Source: Apteryx mantelli
Lineage: Eukaryota; Chordata; Aves; Apterygiformes; Apterygidae
Assembly (NCBI RefSeq): GCF_036417845.1
Contig: NC_089979.1
Location: 49,422,775-49,486,774 of the forward strand
Reading direction: 5' to 3'
DNA length: 64,000 nt
Shown one piece after another: positions 24,866 through 39,014 of this stretch (the stretch's first letter is position 1; each line of letters begins with the position of its first letter). Position numbers and translations under genes: made by a program. The notes below the pieces were generated by a model that worked only from the letters and a program-made list of their open reading frames with translations, searched no databases and was not told the DNA's origin.

Positions 24866-27471
24866 AGCTGGAAGAAGTCTGCATTTCAAGCTGGATTTTC
24901 AACATCAGATGTCATTGTAAATGTTCAAGATGATCAGTTAGACTACATGCATTAAAAGGCCAGAAAACTTTGCTTAAAAGGTACAAAGAGCCTTGAAATT
25001 AGACACATTTTTCCAGGGGCAGTGGATGTCATGGACTAAATATTTCCTCTCATTCTTCACCTGCAGATAGAAGTGGGAAGAGAAAGATTCATAATCAAGA
25101 CATAGGACATTTTAATATTCCCAATATCAAGGACACTATTTACATAAATCTGACCCTGGGATCAGAAAGCATGCTCTGAAATCTGAGCTCAGAAGGGAAA
25201 TTACACCAACATTTCTGCAATATAAAATGCTCGATTATAATAGCACTACTATACTTCCTGAAATTCAAAAGTTCAGATTCATAATTCAAGTCAAAAGTTG
25301 ATTCTTTTCTCATCATGAGCAACGCAGATGTCAGTGAGGACAAAATTTTCTGTTCTCTTACAAAAAATCTCCGAAGCTATATCAAAACCAAACCTGAACT
25401 AATTTTATAAGTTTAGGAGCCTGATTTAAACTTCCTCAAAGCAGATTATTATTACAGAAATAAGTACTTATTAAAGGGCAAAGGGAGAAGAGGGAGAATA
25501 GGAGTGCTGAATATATATCTATGCATAAACAGTTCAGGGAGCAATTTAAACTTTCAATATCTAATCTGTTGTGTTGTCCTTTTCTATCACTACTGGTCCC
25601 TAGGTAGCCAGGCATATTCCAACAGGCTTATACAGAGAGGAAAAAAAAGAGAGCACCATTTTACAATGCCTGGAACTTGTCTTTGGTGCTAGGATGCCAT
25701 ATGTTCCTACATAAAAATTGTCTTGGAGATTAATGTCTTTTGAAAAAAACTGCACGGAATTCTTGCTGATAGACCATCAGACTAATACAAGCTTATCCCA
25801 GCTAACTTCAAACTCAGCTGCTCCTTTTTACAAGGAAAACAATATGCTTTTCAGAAAACATTATTCTGATGGAATATTGTTTCCCCAAAGACATTCTGAG
25901 GGTCACCATGAAGGATGCTGTGTTGGTACTACTATCTTTGTAAATGTGTTTGAATCTCCAAGTGTCCCAGGCGAATTCAGCATTTGATTAAAAACGAGCT
26001 ACTCAGTTATCTACAAAGTGGATCCACTACCTCAGAAAAACAAAATGCCAAACCAACATTGTCTCAATTGCTAGAAGAGTGCACAAATGCCTTCCAAGGA
26101 CACGTCAAAGATTAGCAGTCCTCAGAGAAGCTAGAGGAATAGTTTTCATTTTAGGTTTTTCTTTTTTTAATTCTCCTACATTTACTGTGACATAAAAAAA
26201 GGTTTATTTCTTGTAAAATGAAACATTTTGTCTAACTTAGAAGGACATGTTTCATTTTGGTTTGGATGTTCTTAATTATTATTACATTAATCATTACTGT
26301 TTTTAATTCAATTTTTAAATGAAATATAATTTTGAGACAAAGCCAAATAAATGTATTTACAAAAGATTAAAATATTCCAACTTTTTCAGTTGAAATTGTA
26401 TATCAAATTGTTCACAAGTTTCTGGAAAGGTTTTGCTGAACTCAAAGACACATTTTTCAACAAACACTCCGTGACAACGAACATTCTCAGCTCAACATAT
26501 CTCCATGGTTGCTTCCTTAGGTATTTTCCCTGAGAAGACCGATTTGCACAGCTTTATGACACCAGAGATGCCCAAAATATGAAGACATTCAGCCAGTTTC
26601 TCTCTGCCTTCAATTGGCAATAGAGAGAATCTCGATATGGCGCAGTTCGGAGGACAATAGATACCTAACGAAGTAGGCTGCTATGCCAGAGCCCTGGCGA
26701 TCTTTGCTGACTGCTGATGCTGCTACTGCTACATGGTGCCAGCGGGAGGTCTGGGGTGGTGCTCGCTCCTGGGGTCCCAGCCCAGCCCCTTGTCCAGGGC
26801 AGAAATGATCTGCTCTCTCCACGGCTCTCTCCTGGCTCTGCCCACTCGAAAGACTGGGGAGGTTTGGCCCCAGCCTGCTCCCACTTTTTCAGTCTTCGGG
26901 TAGCATAACTCCGTTTTTATTATGCAGCGGAGAAACTCTAAATTGGCTCTGTGCCAGTCAGGCTGTATTGCTGTGCTTTGGAGGCTTTCACAAGGATGAA
27001 AGAAAGCATTTAGGGAGGTTCCAGAAACGATGCTGATGGCTGCCATGCTAATGCTTGTAATGAATTCTAAATTGGTAATGGGACCACTTATGGATAACTA
27101 AAGGCTTATTCACTCCCCTGGATATCTGCTTTTTTCCTTTACCACTTTTTGCTGGATTTAGTGCCAGTATTCACTTTGCACTTTCTCTTTTCCTCTTTTT
27201 CAATTTCTTTACTTTCCTACCCTCATTTCTCATGCTGTCCTCTACCTCTGAAAATTATCACTTCTCTGACTCTCCCCTTTTTCCAGTGGCCTTACTGCAG
27301 TAATGCATGTTCTACAAATCTTTAGGTAGCATCGTTTGTTCTCGCCTTTCCATAGAGGACTAATCACTCAAACTAGCTTGCATGATTTTTTCAACAACAC
27401 AGTATGGATAATAACATTTCCACAAGCATATCATTTCATTTTACATCTACTGGGTAATGCAAACTGCCTTC

Positions 27472-27530
27472 ATACCACCTAGAGATAGGTGGTATAATAA
27501 CAGGTGGTAAAATACGGTGGTATAATAACA
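27472..27530. repeat. Short hairpin plus direct repeat cluster
   Basis: ATACCACCT (27472-27480) and AGGTGGTAT (27487-27495) form a 9-bp hairpin. The 15-base GGTGGTATAATAACA occurs at 27488-27502 and again exactly at 27516-27530. Confidence 0.9.
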
Positions 27531-30500
27531 AAGGATTGCATTAACGGGCAGCAATCATAACTGATATAGAGTTGTAGTTTTCTGGCTGATGCAGGTTTAA
27601 ATGACATTAGTGTTGACTGTGGTGTGTCTTATTGCCTTAGGAGAAATGTGTTAAGTATAAAAGTTTGCAGTTAAAATTCTGTGAAGTATGAGACTCCTCT
27701 GGAACGTCTGTCATGTCAGCAGAACTGTTAAAGTGTAACTCTGGTCAGAAAAAAATGACACTATAAAAATGACATCTATCATGTGCTGCATTTATTTTCC
27801 CTTGGTGATTTCCAGATTAAATCTGCTCAGTTTACAAATCAGAAGAGACTTTTTTTTAACTGCTTTTTTATACAACAGTCTATGTTCCCAGTTCAACCTG
27901 TGTCTAAAAAAAAATTAAAGTATGTTATTTACGTTCTTTCAGTTCATCATTTATGATCTATTCACAATAAAAATTCTCCAGCTAAAATACAGGTTGTATT
28001 TGCACTGACACGGAATCAATCAGAACAAACTATATCTCACTCATCGTTCAGATCAAGGTAAAATTTGTTTTTTCCCAGTAAACTACATACACATATGGAT
28101 TACATGGAGTGACCAAACTGGTCATTTTTACTCTAGCAAACTGAATAATATTTCATATTAAATACATAGTTAAATAAGTGTATACAGATGCAATATACAT
28201 CTGTATGTTGTTACACATATATATTTGGATCATCATAAACTGTTCTCAAGCATAGTCCTACTCAAAGTTATCAAAAACTTTATATATCCCTAACAGCTGT
28301 GCTGATACCTCTGAAATGTGCTTTCAGCCTTTTTCCCTTCCACATACAGGAAAAGAACAGTGCTGGAGTTTACTAGTGTCAAATGACTGCAGCCCCACAG
28401 TGCTTCATCTGTGCTGGAGAGCATTAGGATTATTTCCTAACCTTTTCCTCTCCTATTTGCTCACCTATATTTCATTAACTCTATTTTTTGACATGGCTGA
28501 ACTGTGTCAAACTGTGAATCTTTTCAATTTATAATGTGAAATACAGCTACCTAGTTCCTGATATCTATTCATAGCTTAAGAATAAGGATGTTATACACAG
28601 TATTATATCACAGAATGGACATGTCTAGTTAGCAGTTATTTTCCAATGACACAGGAATATAATTTCAAACAAAAAATACTATCAAGAAATCCTGTATTTA
28701 AAATATAAAGATTATGGGTTTTTCAAGTTAACATTTAGTTCTACTTCATCTTCAGCACTAATCACTAGGATGGTTATCAGATTGTATCATCTCATGAATG
28801 AAGAATAGCCAAAGGGAGATGAACTTAAGCAAGACAATGGTCATGCAGGTAAATGCAGGTAAAAATACTTTGTAGAGTTTGTCATGACTGAGTGTACTTT
28901 GGCTGAAAGCATATATAGCAGTTGGTCAACCTGACTTACAGTTTTGGAGCACTTGCCTGTATGAGGTTCCTACACAACTTTATTCGTGAAGTATCTTTCC
29001 TATTAACTCTATTTGATAGTATAAATCTGGTGGTGATTCCATCAAACCCTAGAGAAAAATAACCTGGCTTGGTCATCCATCCTCCTGGCCCATCACAACT
29101 TTATCATATGCAAGTTGGAACGCAAGTTACCTGGACAGGAAATGATCAGACCTTAGGAATGCTACTTATGGAAGAATGCTGAAGCACATGGCCTCAGTAA
29201 CGTAGCCTTACCATGAGCGCATCTAACCTGTTTTCCACTCCTTGCTCTGGGTCACAGCCTTTATCATCAAGACAATTGTTGGCTTGGAGCCAAGGTAACT
29301 AAAAATTGCCTAAAGCTCTTGAATGAAGATTAATGGATGGTAGTTCTGTTCTTCAGGCACAAGGGTGATTTTATGATGGAGGTAAAGTTTGTCTATACAG
29401 GAGACAGAAGATTTTAGAGGTGGCTATGAGACTACAGAGTAACCTACCACACGAAATAATGGCCACTACAAATCTTCCCACTTTCTGCTACAGTTGCATG
29501 TGATCAATGTTAATCATTTCATTTGATGAAATGCTGAAAGGTGAAGGGGAGAACAGGAACTGAGATATAGAATTTAAGCCTCAATTTGTCTATATCAGTG
29601 GTTGGCTTACAATATGGTCTCTTTTTAAGCCTTAATGTATTTGTGTCAGTTAATAAATTTGCTATAGAAACTCTACAATAAAACTGAGTTAAGGTTGACA
29701 GCATATATTAGAAATCTATACTAAAACATATTCTCATACTGTTAGATGTTAAATCGTACGGGAAACAATTTAATCATCATGACAAAAGGTCAAGATTTTG
29801 TAATCTCTTTCTAGCCCAAATCAAGAAAAAAAGAGAGATCTCAAGAATATTCAGTTCAATCCAGCTCAATTTAAACAATTCAGTCAACAATTCAATAAAT
29901 TTCAGCCACTTATTTAAAAGTTTTGATTTTATTAACTTAAACTTGTAATTGAAAATTATTTCGAATGATAAAATGACTGGTTCTTTTGTTTTGTAGACAA
30001 AGTATCTTGAATCACAATTTTTGAAACTGTCAAACTTTTGTCAAAACAAAATCTTCCACAGAAAGTGTTTCTGATGAAAAATCCCACTCAAAATTTGTTT
30101 GACCAGTTCTGTATTTATCTGCCCCAAAACATCATACATAATAAATTCAAAATTATAGCCTAAATGTACTGTATACATTAAAATCAAAAATGCTAGAAGT
30201 TAGTCCTAAAAGCTAAGCTATGGCTATGCACAGTTGAGGAGCACAACTGACTTCACCTCTGATCTCTGATGTCTGGTGAAATCATACAATAACCTCCAAT
30301 CACAACTCAAGCATTCATCCGGATCCCCACAGGAAGAATGCAAAAGATGTGAGTAAGGCAGGCTTCCTAACAAATGTTCTTGAGATTGAATATACTTTAA
30401 TCTCTTTCAGGAGTCGGAAAATCTCCTTAATTTTGCCTTGCTATTGAGCAATTTATGTTTTCTTCAGTAGAAGATGAACTGATGGCAAAGTCTGAGAGCA

Positions 30501-33500
30501 ATAGCAATGAAAAGAAAAAACAATCTTTAAAGCTGAGTTTCATAGCTTCAGCCATCTTGAAGGCCATTGTTTTATTCACCCTTTCAGTATATTAAGTCTT
30601 AAGGGATTGTTATTTATAGTAACACTATAAATGTGACAATTTCTCTGTACAATGATCTTATTAGTGCAAAATGTGAAGAAAGTTTTGGCAATGCTTGAAC
30701 GGCATGTGACTGCATAGATAGTACCGAGACGTATATGACACGTCTGCAGCAGGAATAGCAAAATAGCCATTGAAATAATGGTGATAAAAAGTATAAGCAA
30801 ATAAAAATCATCTAGGACTGAATTACTGTTCAGTTCAAACATTAAAGAATCTGCAAGTCAAGGAAAATCTCTGGATTTAATATTTATTGAAGAGGAAATC
30901 TTATTGCTGCTGAGTTTAAAAATTAATTTCTGAATTAAAAATCAACAGAGTTCTGAAACTTGAAGAGAAAGGAGTTCTGCTCACTCTACAGACCCAGGGA
31001 GAAGATATTGGGAGTGGAAAGGAGAATAATTTCTCTGTTCATTCTGATTTATTTTTTTACCTGTTTACCTTTTTAGACTCTGAGAGGCTAGTTCAAATAT
31101 TCAATAAGCTATGAACAATTGTCCATCAACTCAGTAGGTGCGAATACAGAGGTGCTTCATTGTTTAAAAAAAAATAGCTGAAGGTTCTTTAATTTGGAGT
31201 TAAGTTGTGGCAAGTTTTAGCAGAGGTTAGTGGATTCCCTTTATCCAAAAGAACTGCTGACAATTCTTGCAAATCTAATTGACGGGTATTTCTTTCACCA
31301 GCAGTCAAAGACAAATGGGACTTGCATATGTTGTCCTTGCTTGTTGCCAGTGGTTCCATTACATACTCTTCCATAAACTTGACTCATCCTTAGAGGGACA
31401 AAATGTCTGTTTTTGATCCCATGTTTGCCGTTTTCTCCTATTTTTTTTGTTTATAAAGCCATACTGGATAACAGGAGAAGGTCTATCTAGAAGAGACTTC
31501 ATAGTCTGTGCTCCTATAGAGACAATATTGGTTTACTTTTAAGACAAATCCTGTGACTTAATTGCTTTTATAGCTTTACAAAGTGACACAAATTGACAGA
31601 AATTTCTAGCCTCTGTGTCTATCTCCTTGAGACCATGCCTTCCACACCATAGCTTAAGTTAAGCATTTGTCACATTTGCTGCATACACGCCAAAAAAATC
31701 CCTGACAAAATTAGATGATGAGATGGGAAGAATGATTCGAAGAGAGATGGTAGTGCGTGGAAGGTGTTAATATTTACTGTTGACTTCTCAGTTAGAAAAA
31801 GGAAAATTCCATTCAGACTGTGAGATAGAACTTAATTGTTTTGTCATTATAAAAGTTCTTTCTTCCTTTTAATGCAAACCTGGATAACAGTTCCAGCTTT
31901 GTCAATGGAAGAAAGATAGGAATTTCAAAATCTTATATGGTAGCAGTAAGCAATGTAAGTTCTGAATATTTCCTGGTCTTGTGGAGTGAAGATTGAAGAT
32001 AAACTGAAGACTTAACAGACTTGAGTGTATTTTGAAGAGCTAAGATTAAAGTGGCTTATTTAACATAAATGTTACAGCAATTTAATACAAAATTGTAGCA
32101 GAGGTTTTCAAACTTCTTTATGGGTGCACTTACTCAGTTAGCTACCAAAAGCTTTTATATAGATTTCTTATTTTTTTTAGTAAAACTTTCTTTGGCAGTT
32201 TTAAGTTGTGTATTTTTATAAAAACTCAGCAGAGTGTTCCAACAATAACTATAATATAAGTACTTATCAGAACTCTAACAGCATAAGGCAATGTTTATTA
32301 AGTTTCAAGTACTGTGAATACCAGGTTGCTGAAAAGTCCTGTCTTATTTCCTGTCTTTTCTCTAACTTTAGTGCAATTTGGGATTTTTAAAATGTAAGAA
32401 TACATAGGATGGAACCTTCTCAATTTACAAAGCCTCCTTTCCTTGGTTGTCTTAACAGTTTCATTCGATTCCAACATCCCTTTGTGATATCACTCTCACA
32501 GCTCAAGTCTTATCCGGATAAGGGTACTCTCAAGGATAGAGAATGAACAATCCCTTTTCACCATCCTCCTTGAACATGAAGAATACCATCCTACTTTCAC
32601 TCCTTCCGCCACATCTAACACTATCCTCATTAGCTCAGGAATTATTTTTCTTCTTTGTTTGCATTGTGCTCAGAACAAAAGGTCTAAAACTCAGTAGGAG
32701 CCTGGTAAACAGTGTCAATAACATACACAAATCAGAGGTTTTGCGAAGAAGCTCATTAGGATGTTGCACATTTTACCTTCCATAGAAATTCTGTCATATT
32801 ATTATAGAAATATATGTAAATATAAAAAAATACTATTATAGAAATAGCCTGTTATTATCATCATTGATGTCTTTTGGTTATAAATATGGGCAAAAAAGAA
32901 ATTTTAGTACTTGTTTTATCTAATACTGAGTTATTTTGATTTAAATACCTTGAGATTCCACTGCATTATGAATGCAGGGTAAGAAATAGGGCAAGATGGA
33001 AAAAAACATGCAGAGAAGAAAGAAAGGGACAAGACTGAATACAGAGGATGTAAAGAACATGAGTTTCTCTGGATTATCTTGTGACCAACAGTTTAGATTT
33101 GGACCAGGATTAAGACCCCATTTTACTACATCTCAAATGAACAGACAGTGAGCGAAGCACATAGTGAAAGAGGACTTGTTTCCCTGAAGAGCATTCAGGC
33201 TAATTAAAGTTCAGTTCAGCAACACTAGAACTCCAAAGAAGCATATTCTTTTCCCTTGAAGCTTTAAGCAGTGCTAGAAAAGCCTCTAGGATGCCTGAAG
33301 ACGCCAAGAGTCTGAGCAACAGAAGAAAAAAAGTTCATTAATGTTTCCAATTCCATGTCTTGAACTAAGAGGCAAAGTCGAGGAAAGGCTGGAGGCTCAC
33401 AGCCAGCTGCAGAGGAGCAGCTTGTAGAGGAGAGAAGGCAGGAGAAGAATATGTGGGAGTAAAACACTATGGCTGCTTTCACATCTAAAGCATCTAGAAC

Positions 33501-36243
33501 AAGAAGATATCCTCTGTGTAAGGGGCAGGGGAGGGGAGAGATTTTGCCCTCTGTTGCTTTTATAACCTGTTAATAGAAAGAATAGTTACATTTTTTTTTC
33601 TTTAACAATGAGGTCCTAGCTTTGCATCACCGAGAATTATTGCTTGAATGGGAATAAGACCTCTTGAAAAAAACATTTTAGCTAAGCAGCTTTTGCAGTT
33701 TTGTCCACACCTTACTTATAATGCTATTTAACCTTAGCTTTAACACAATGCTAGAATAGATTGCCTACTTTTATCAGGAGCCAAAAATAATACAGCGCTC
33801 AGTATTTTTCTCTGTAAATATTATTAAACTTGGGGGAAGGAGAAAAATAAAACTGACCTGAGCCGAATGAAAAATTGTGCTGCAATTAAAGAGACTCTTA
33901 GCTGTGGTATAGAGAGAGGAAGCAAGAAGGGGGAAAAAAATGCAGCAGTATGTGAGAAATAAACAGTAATTAGAGAATGAAACTATTACTGCTAAAATTG
34001 GTATTTAAAACTTGGAAGAAGATCAAGCAACTTTCATGTAGCTTTCCTATATTAACGTGTACAATAAAACTTCATATCAGCAAACTGCAGCATAAAGAAG
34101 TTAACATGTTATGTTACCATTAAAATAGCATGAAGAACTCTTGGAGAGAAAAAGAAAGGAATCTGGGGGAGAAAGATTTCTGCAGTTATGCAAAGTGATT
34201 TATTTTTTCTCATAAGTATTGGGCAATGAAGATTTAAAATTTACAATGAAAAGGACTGTAAGTATTATAGTTAAAGTTCTGCATAGAGGTGCTTATATTC
34301 CATAGATTTCTGTCAATAATGTTAGAACTCTTATTACATATAGAAAGACAAACAAATTACACATAGTAACTGTATTTCTGGTATAACAAGAATACTTCTC
34401 AAAGCATGCTTTATTCATTTTTTAAATGCCCTCTATTCCAGAGTTAGGATATATATTAATATTAATCTAAAATGTTCATAACTTTTCTTTTGCTTAAAAC
34501 AACAAAAGATGAAATGGTTCAGTTGCTGTAATGCATAACAATCATTACAAATACACCTGTCCTCAAAATATCTTTCAACAATGTTTTTTTTTGAGCTAGC
34601 TAAGTCCCCACTCTCTCTGGTAATCTTTTCAAAGTCCATTCTATGTGAAGGCCTGCTTTAGCTGGCATTTATGTGACACTTTTCATGGACATTGAAGGGA
34701 GGTCACAGTGCAAAATCCAAGTGTTTGTTTTTCATCCCTATTGGAAGAGAAATTTTAAACATGAAGCAATTGCTCACTCCTTCAAGAAAGATAATTTACC
34801 TCTCCCGTTAGCACAGTCAGATTCTGGAGACTTGCCACTTCAATTCTCTGGGACTTTACAACACACTCTGCAATATTAAAATAAAATTTTACTGTATTGT
34901 GGAAGGAGGTGGGGGACAGAAACTGTGTTAACACTGATTGAAGATGAAACTTCTGTTCTATGAAGGTCAGGAAACACAACATGGCTTCCTATAGCATCTT
35001 TATCCTGTTCCACTGTGTGAATATGCCAAATGCTTCTTTGCAAACAGTTGTGTCATGATGTGGCAAAATACTCCATTATACTGTTTGAAAACAAATTAAT
35101 TTAAAGGTGATCAGGATCTCTCTTTCAAAGAATGTCCTCAGAAACATGAATAACACTTCTTTTTTAATCAGGGCAGTAAAGCTGTTTGTGTTCCTTGTCT
35201 CTAGTATTTGACAAGCAAAGTTATTGGTATCCAAAACAATTGATTCAAGAAAATTTAGACTTGTTACCAAAGATTTTATCAGTGTGATTTCCAATAAAGC
35301 CTGTAGTAACTGAGCTTCTGAACTCCAGACACCTCCATCAAAATGTACCCTTTGGCAACCATCAATGTGAAAGGTAACTAAACTGTCCACTAAGTCCTCA
35401 AAGCCAGTGGAATGCCTACTGACTTAGTATTTCCAGTGCTTTCGGAAAAAATCAAACTTTTGTATTTTCTCTAAAGGCAACAGTAATCATGTCATTGCCT
35501 TTGGACATAATGTCCAAAGCTTAGCGTGTTTTTAAAATTAATCCCATTATTCTGTCAGACATCTCTCCCCTTTTATCAGTTGAAATAATAGCCTCCTGTA
35601 GAGAGTCAAATCTTTTATTTATCATTTCAGTACTAGCTACAATTAACTTTGTTATTTTAAAGAAGTTATCCTCTTACTAAAGAGACCTGAAGAAAAAAAA
35701 AGTCTTCAGTTAAAAGGACACATACTGTCAGCATTGTTAGTCTTTGAAAATTGCCTCATATTGTGGATTTTTTCTTGGGGAGTACAGTACATAATTTATA
35801 TACAGACACATAAGTGGCTGGAGCACTGAATAATAAATATTAGACTTTCTGAATCTTCCTCTGTAAACAAATTGATTGCCTTGTGTGCTATCACCTGGCA
35901 ATACTTTACTTACAGCTTGATTAAAAAAAAAAAATAACTGTAGGAATCTTTAAAACCAGAACTTCAACATCAGCCAGCCACTAAGGTCTAACAACTTGGT
36001 TAAATTTGTTTAATAATATAGTAGCCAGTTCCTTATGCAACATTTGTTCAGAATCTAAGAGATGAAATCAACGGAGTTTTATGGAAATTAACCTGAAGGT
36101 GAATTCAAGGAATTAGGATAAATCTTAGGCATATAGGATCAATGCAAGTGAAGGAGCAGATGGGGAAACAAAACTCAATTTAGTAGAGGGCATATGGTAC
36201 ATTCCCTGCAGTAGGAGCTGGAAGAAAGGCATATTCTCAGCTT

Positions 36244-36312
36244 GGGCCAGATTCAAAGACAATTGAAGTCAATAGACTCCCTCATAGCAGCGAACATTGG
36301 CTTGGGCTTCAC
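36244..36312. mobile_element. Possible ancient palindromic MITE
   Basis: Starts GGGCCAGATTCAAAGACAAT, continues TGAAGTCAATAGACTCCC and ends with a diverged ATTGGCTTGGGCTTCACC, which is roughly complementary to its beginning. This is the pattern of short reptilian DNA elements built as GGGCC...TTGAAGTCAAT...palindrome. Family assignment is from memory and tentative. Confidence 0.35.
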
Positions 36313-39014
36313 CAAGAAGATGGGTTCAAAGACGACCATTTAGCATACGGTTAAAATGTTCGCTGCTTCTTTTTCTCCACCGACTTCCAGATTTTATTAG
36401 ACAGCTCATCCTAACAGTAGGCTGCTTTACCAAGTCAAAACAAACTGTTACCCAGGTGCCTAATTTTTAGGGATCTACATTTCTGACTTTTTTTTGTCTA
36501 TACTGTGATTTAACATTCATGGGGAACTTGCCATTTTTATAACTACCAGTTGAAAAAAAATGGCCATAAAGGCAACAGTGTAAATCAGGTGCATCCTTCT
36601 TTATTCAAACCTATCAGGTGCCTCCCATCTTTATGATTATCAGAAGATCCACTGAAGTTACTGTGACTATGGGAATAGTTTTGCCAGTTCCATCTTTGAA
36701 CTGTTGTCAGGATGCTTGAAAGGATCTCTCTTCATGCCTTGGACATAGAAGGACGTAAATAAAATGCTTTTGCTTGTTTGGCAACTTATTTTAAGATTTA
36801 TTTCTTCTGTAAGAAGATATTTCCTACTTCTTTTCTGTACCTTTTTCCACAAATAAAGAATTACAGAACTGATTCTTAGATGCTTAGAGCTCTATAAAAC
36901 TATGATGTTTGTGTAGACGGATAAATGTATCAGCTGGTGAGAGTCATACTTCTGATTTTTCCATCAAGCACTCTGTGTAACACAAATAGAATAAAGGGTT
37001 TTGTTTTATTTTATTTTTAATAGTCAGTTTACTTTAATCTTTTATCCTTTTTTTTTAGTTTGGATCTAGATGAATCATTATCTGGGTGGAGAAGCTTGTG
37101 GTAATAGGATTATTATTATTTCATTTCCTCTTAGTTTGAAACAAACAAAATCATTCATTGATATCACATTTAATACATTGGGTTAGGAGTTTTTTTCAGA
37201 CCCAGCATGATGTGAACAAAATAATACTGTCCTTCAGTTGACACTGACAATGTTTAAATTTTTGTTTAGACTGTGCAAAGTGTTCTTAATATGCACTGGC
37301 ACTGTATTATGATTTCATATAGCTAGGATAATGTACTTTATTTTGTACTAAACACTGACATAATTCTATTCAATGGGATTTTGTCATGTAAGAATACTTT
37401 ATGAATGTAAAACTCTGAGTGCTTAAATGATCTCACTGAGTTGCACTGAGGTTAGCTTCAATCTTAATTCTGCATTTCTATGTGTTCACGGGGCCTTGCC
37501 CAATTTCTAGACAAGAAAGAACTAGGGAAGAGCTATAACAGTCAATGAAATAGACTTTTCAGTACTCTTTTATACTTTTTGGCTGTGGTTTGAAGAATAG
37601 CTAGTAAGATGAGCTATGCATCATACACACCTTTCTGAGACTGCACCTACAAGGGGCTGTACCTAAGATGAACCAGTTCACTCTAAGTGCAGCAATTTGG
37701 CAATACCACACACAAGTGTGTCCATATTGCTCCATCACACCAGCTTACAGTGGTCTCATTGTTCATGCAATGTAATTAGTTACACACATTTCTGCATTTC
37801 TTCAAATGAGCCATTCAGTAGTCTGCGGAGATCTCCTATGGTGTGATGTTCCATCACAGGCCTCTGTAATCCATGGCTTTTTCCTCATCATGCAGGATAG
37901 TCAGCTGCAGAAGACAGAAATGTTCAAACTGCAGCTCAGAAAAAACACTCTCAAGACTCCTTGCTTCGCATCCATCACTTTTGTGATTTCTATTTTTGAA
38001 CTGCTGTGAGGATGCTTGAAGGAATCTTACTTAATGCTATGAATATAAATCTTATTAATACAAATAGGATGATGTCTGTGCAATTGGAATTTTATAGCAG
38101 ATGGATATCACTGTGCAGTTTTGTATAACTTCAGATGTCATGGTCGTCCAGCTCATGGAAGAGGGATACCAGCCTGAGCAGATAATTGTACAGCACATTG
38201 ACATGATGCAGCTTTTCCTAGTTGGCTGATGCTACTGCGATAAGGCCATTGTATTGACAAGAAGGAACAGAGCAATGATTTGCTAGTGGGATGCCCAACA
38301 ACAGCAGCAGAATTTCAGGATTACAAAGCTTGCTTTCCTATGTATCTGCATGGATGTTCCCACATCTCGCTGCCATCACTTTAGCTGCTGATTGCTTGAC
38401 TTTTGCTAACCATTTGAGCAGATCACAGTGGAGTAATCATCATGAAGATCTGAAGCACCAGAAGGAGAAGTTCTGTTGTGTCATATGACAAACTTTGTTT
38501 TTCAGAGAGGTCTATGGATGGCCCTGTATGGTTGCATTCCTGATTTCTTTAGGACTATCAGTGGAATGTCCATAACTAATCTTCAGCATGGTAGCAAGCC
38601 AAAATCTTCATCTACATTACAGGATGTTTTTTCATGTTGCTTCAAGGCCTCATCAGTTATTAAGGAAGGTTCACTAATATTAATGTGGAAAGATCAATGA
38701 TGCCAAGAATTGGGATTCATTTCCAACAGTGCCCAAAGGAAAATCTGCTACCTGGACCCATCTGGACATTAATGGTGTTAAGATTCCACACCTCAGTAGG
38801 GAAGATTTGGTTTAATTTCAGTTCCCTAGAATATGCTGCTTTCACTGGGTTCTTTAGGAAAATAAAAGAATAGTTTGGCTTCATTTTGCTTATGTCTTAA
38901 AATGGAAAGTGCTTTTGGACCACTTACAGGAAATGCTGGATTTCTCTCAAGGATGTATGGTAAGGACCTGTTTTATTCTGCAGGGATGAAAGAAGGAGTG
39001 ATTGATTGTTGTGG

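Larger units (their letters stand above)
24866..39014. other. AT-rich gene desert, no gene seen
   Basis: About 14 kb of strongly AT-rich, non-coding sequence. Exceptions are a GC-richer patch at about 26630-26930, repeat cluster 27472-27530, a MITE-like piece at 36244-36312, and a patch at about 37800-38880 that contains several medium plus-strand frames (for example 38291-38488 and 38476-38700) in different phases. The patch could be a decayed coding relic, but I recognise no family. There are no RNA genes. Confidence 0.6.

Noticed and set aside
29591..29640. CAGTGGTTGGC word as a second hAT terminus
   Set aside because: No opposite terminus and no 8-base duplication partner could be found nearby.
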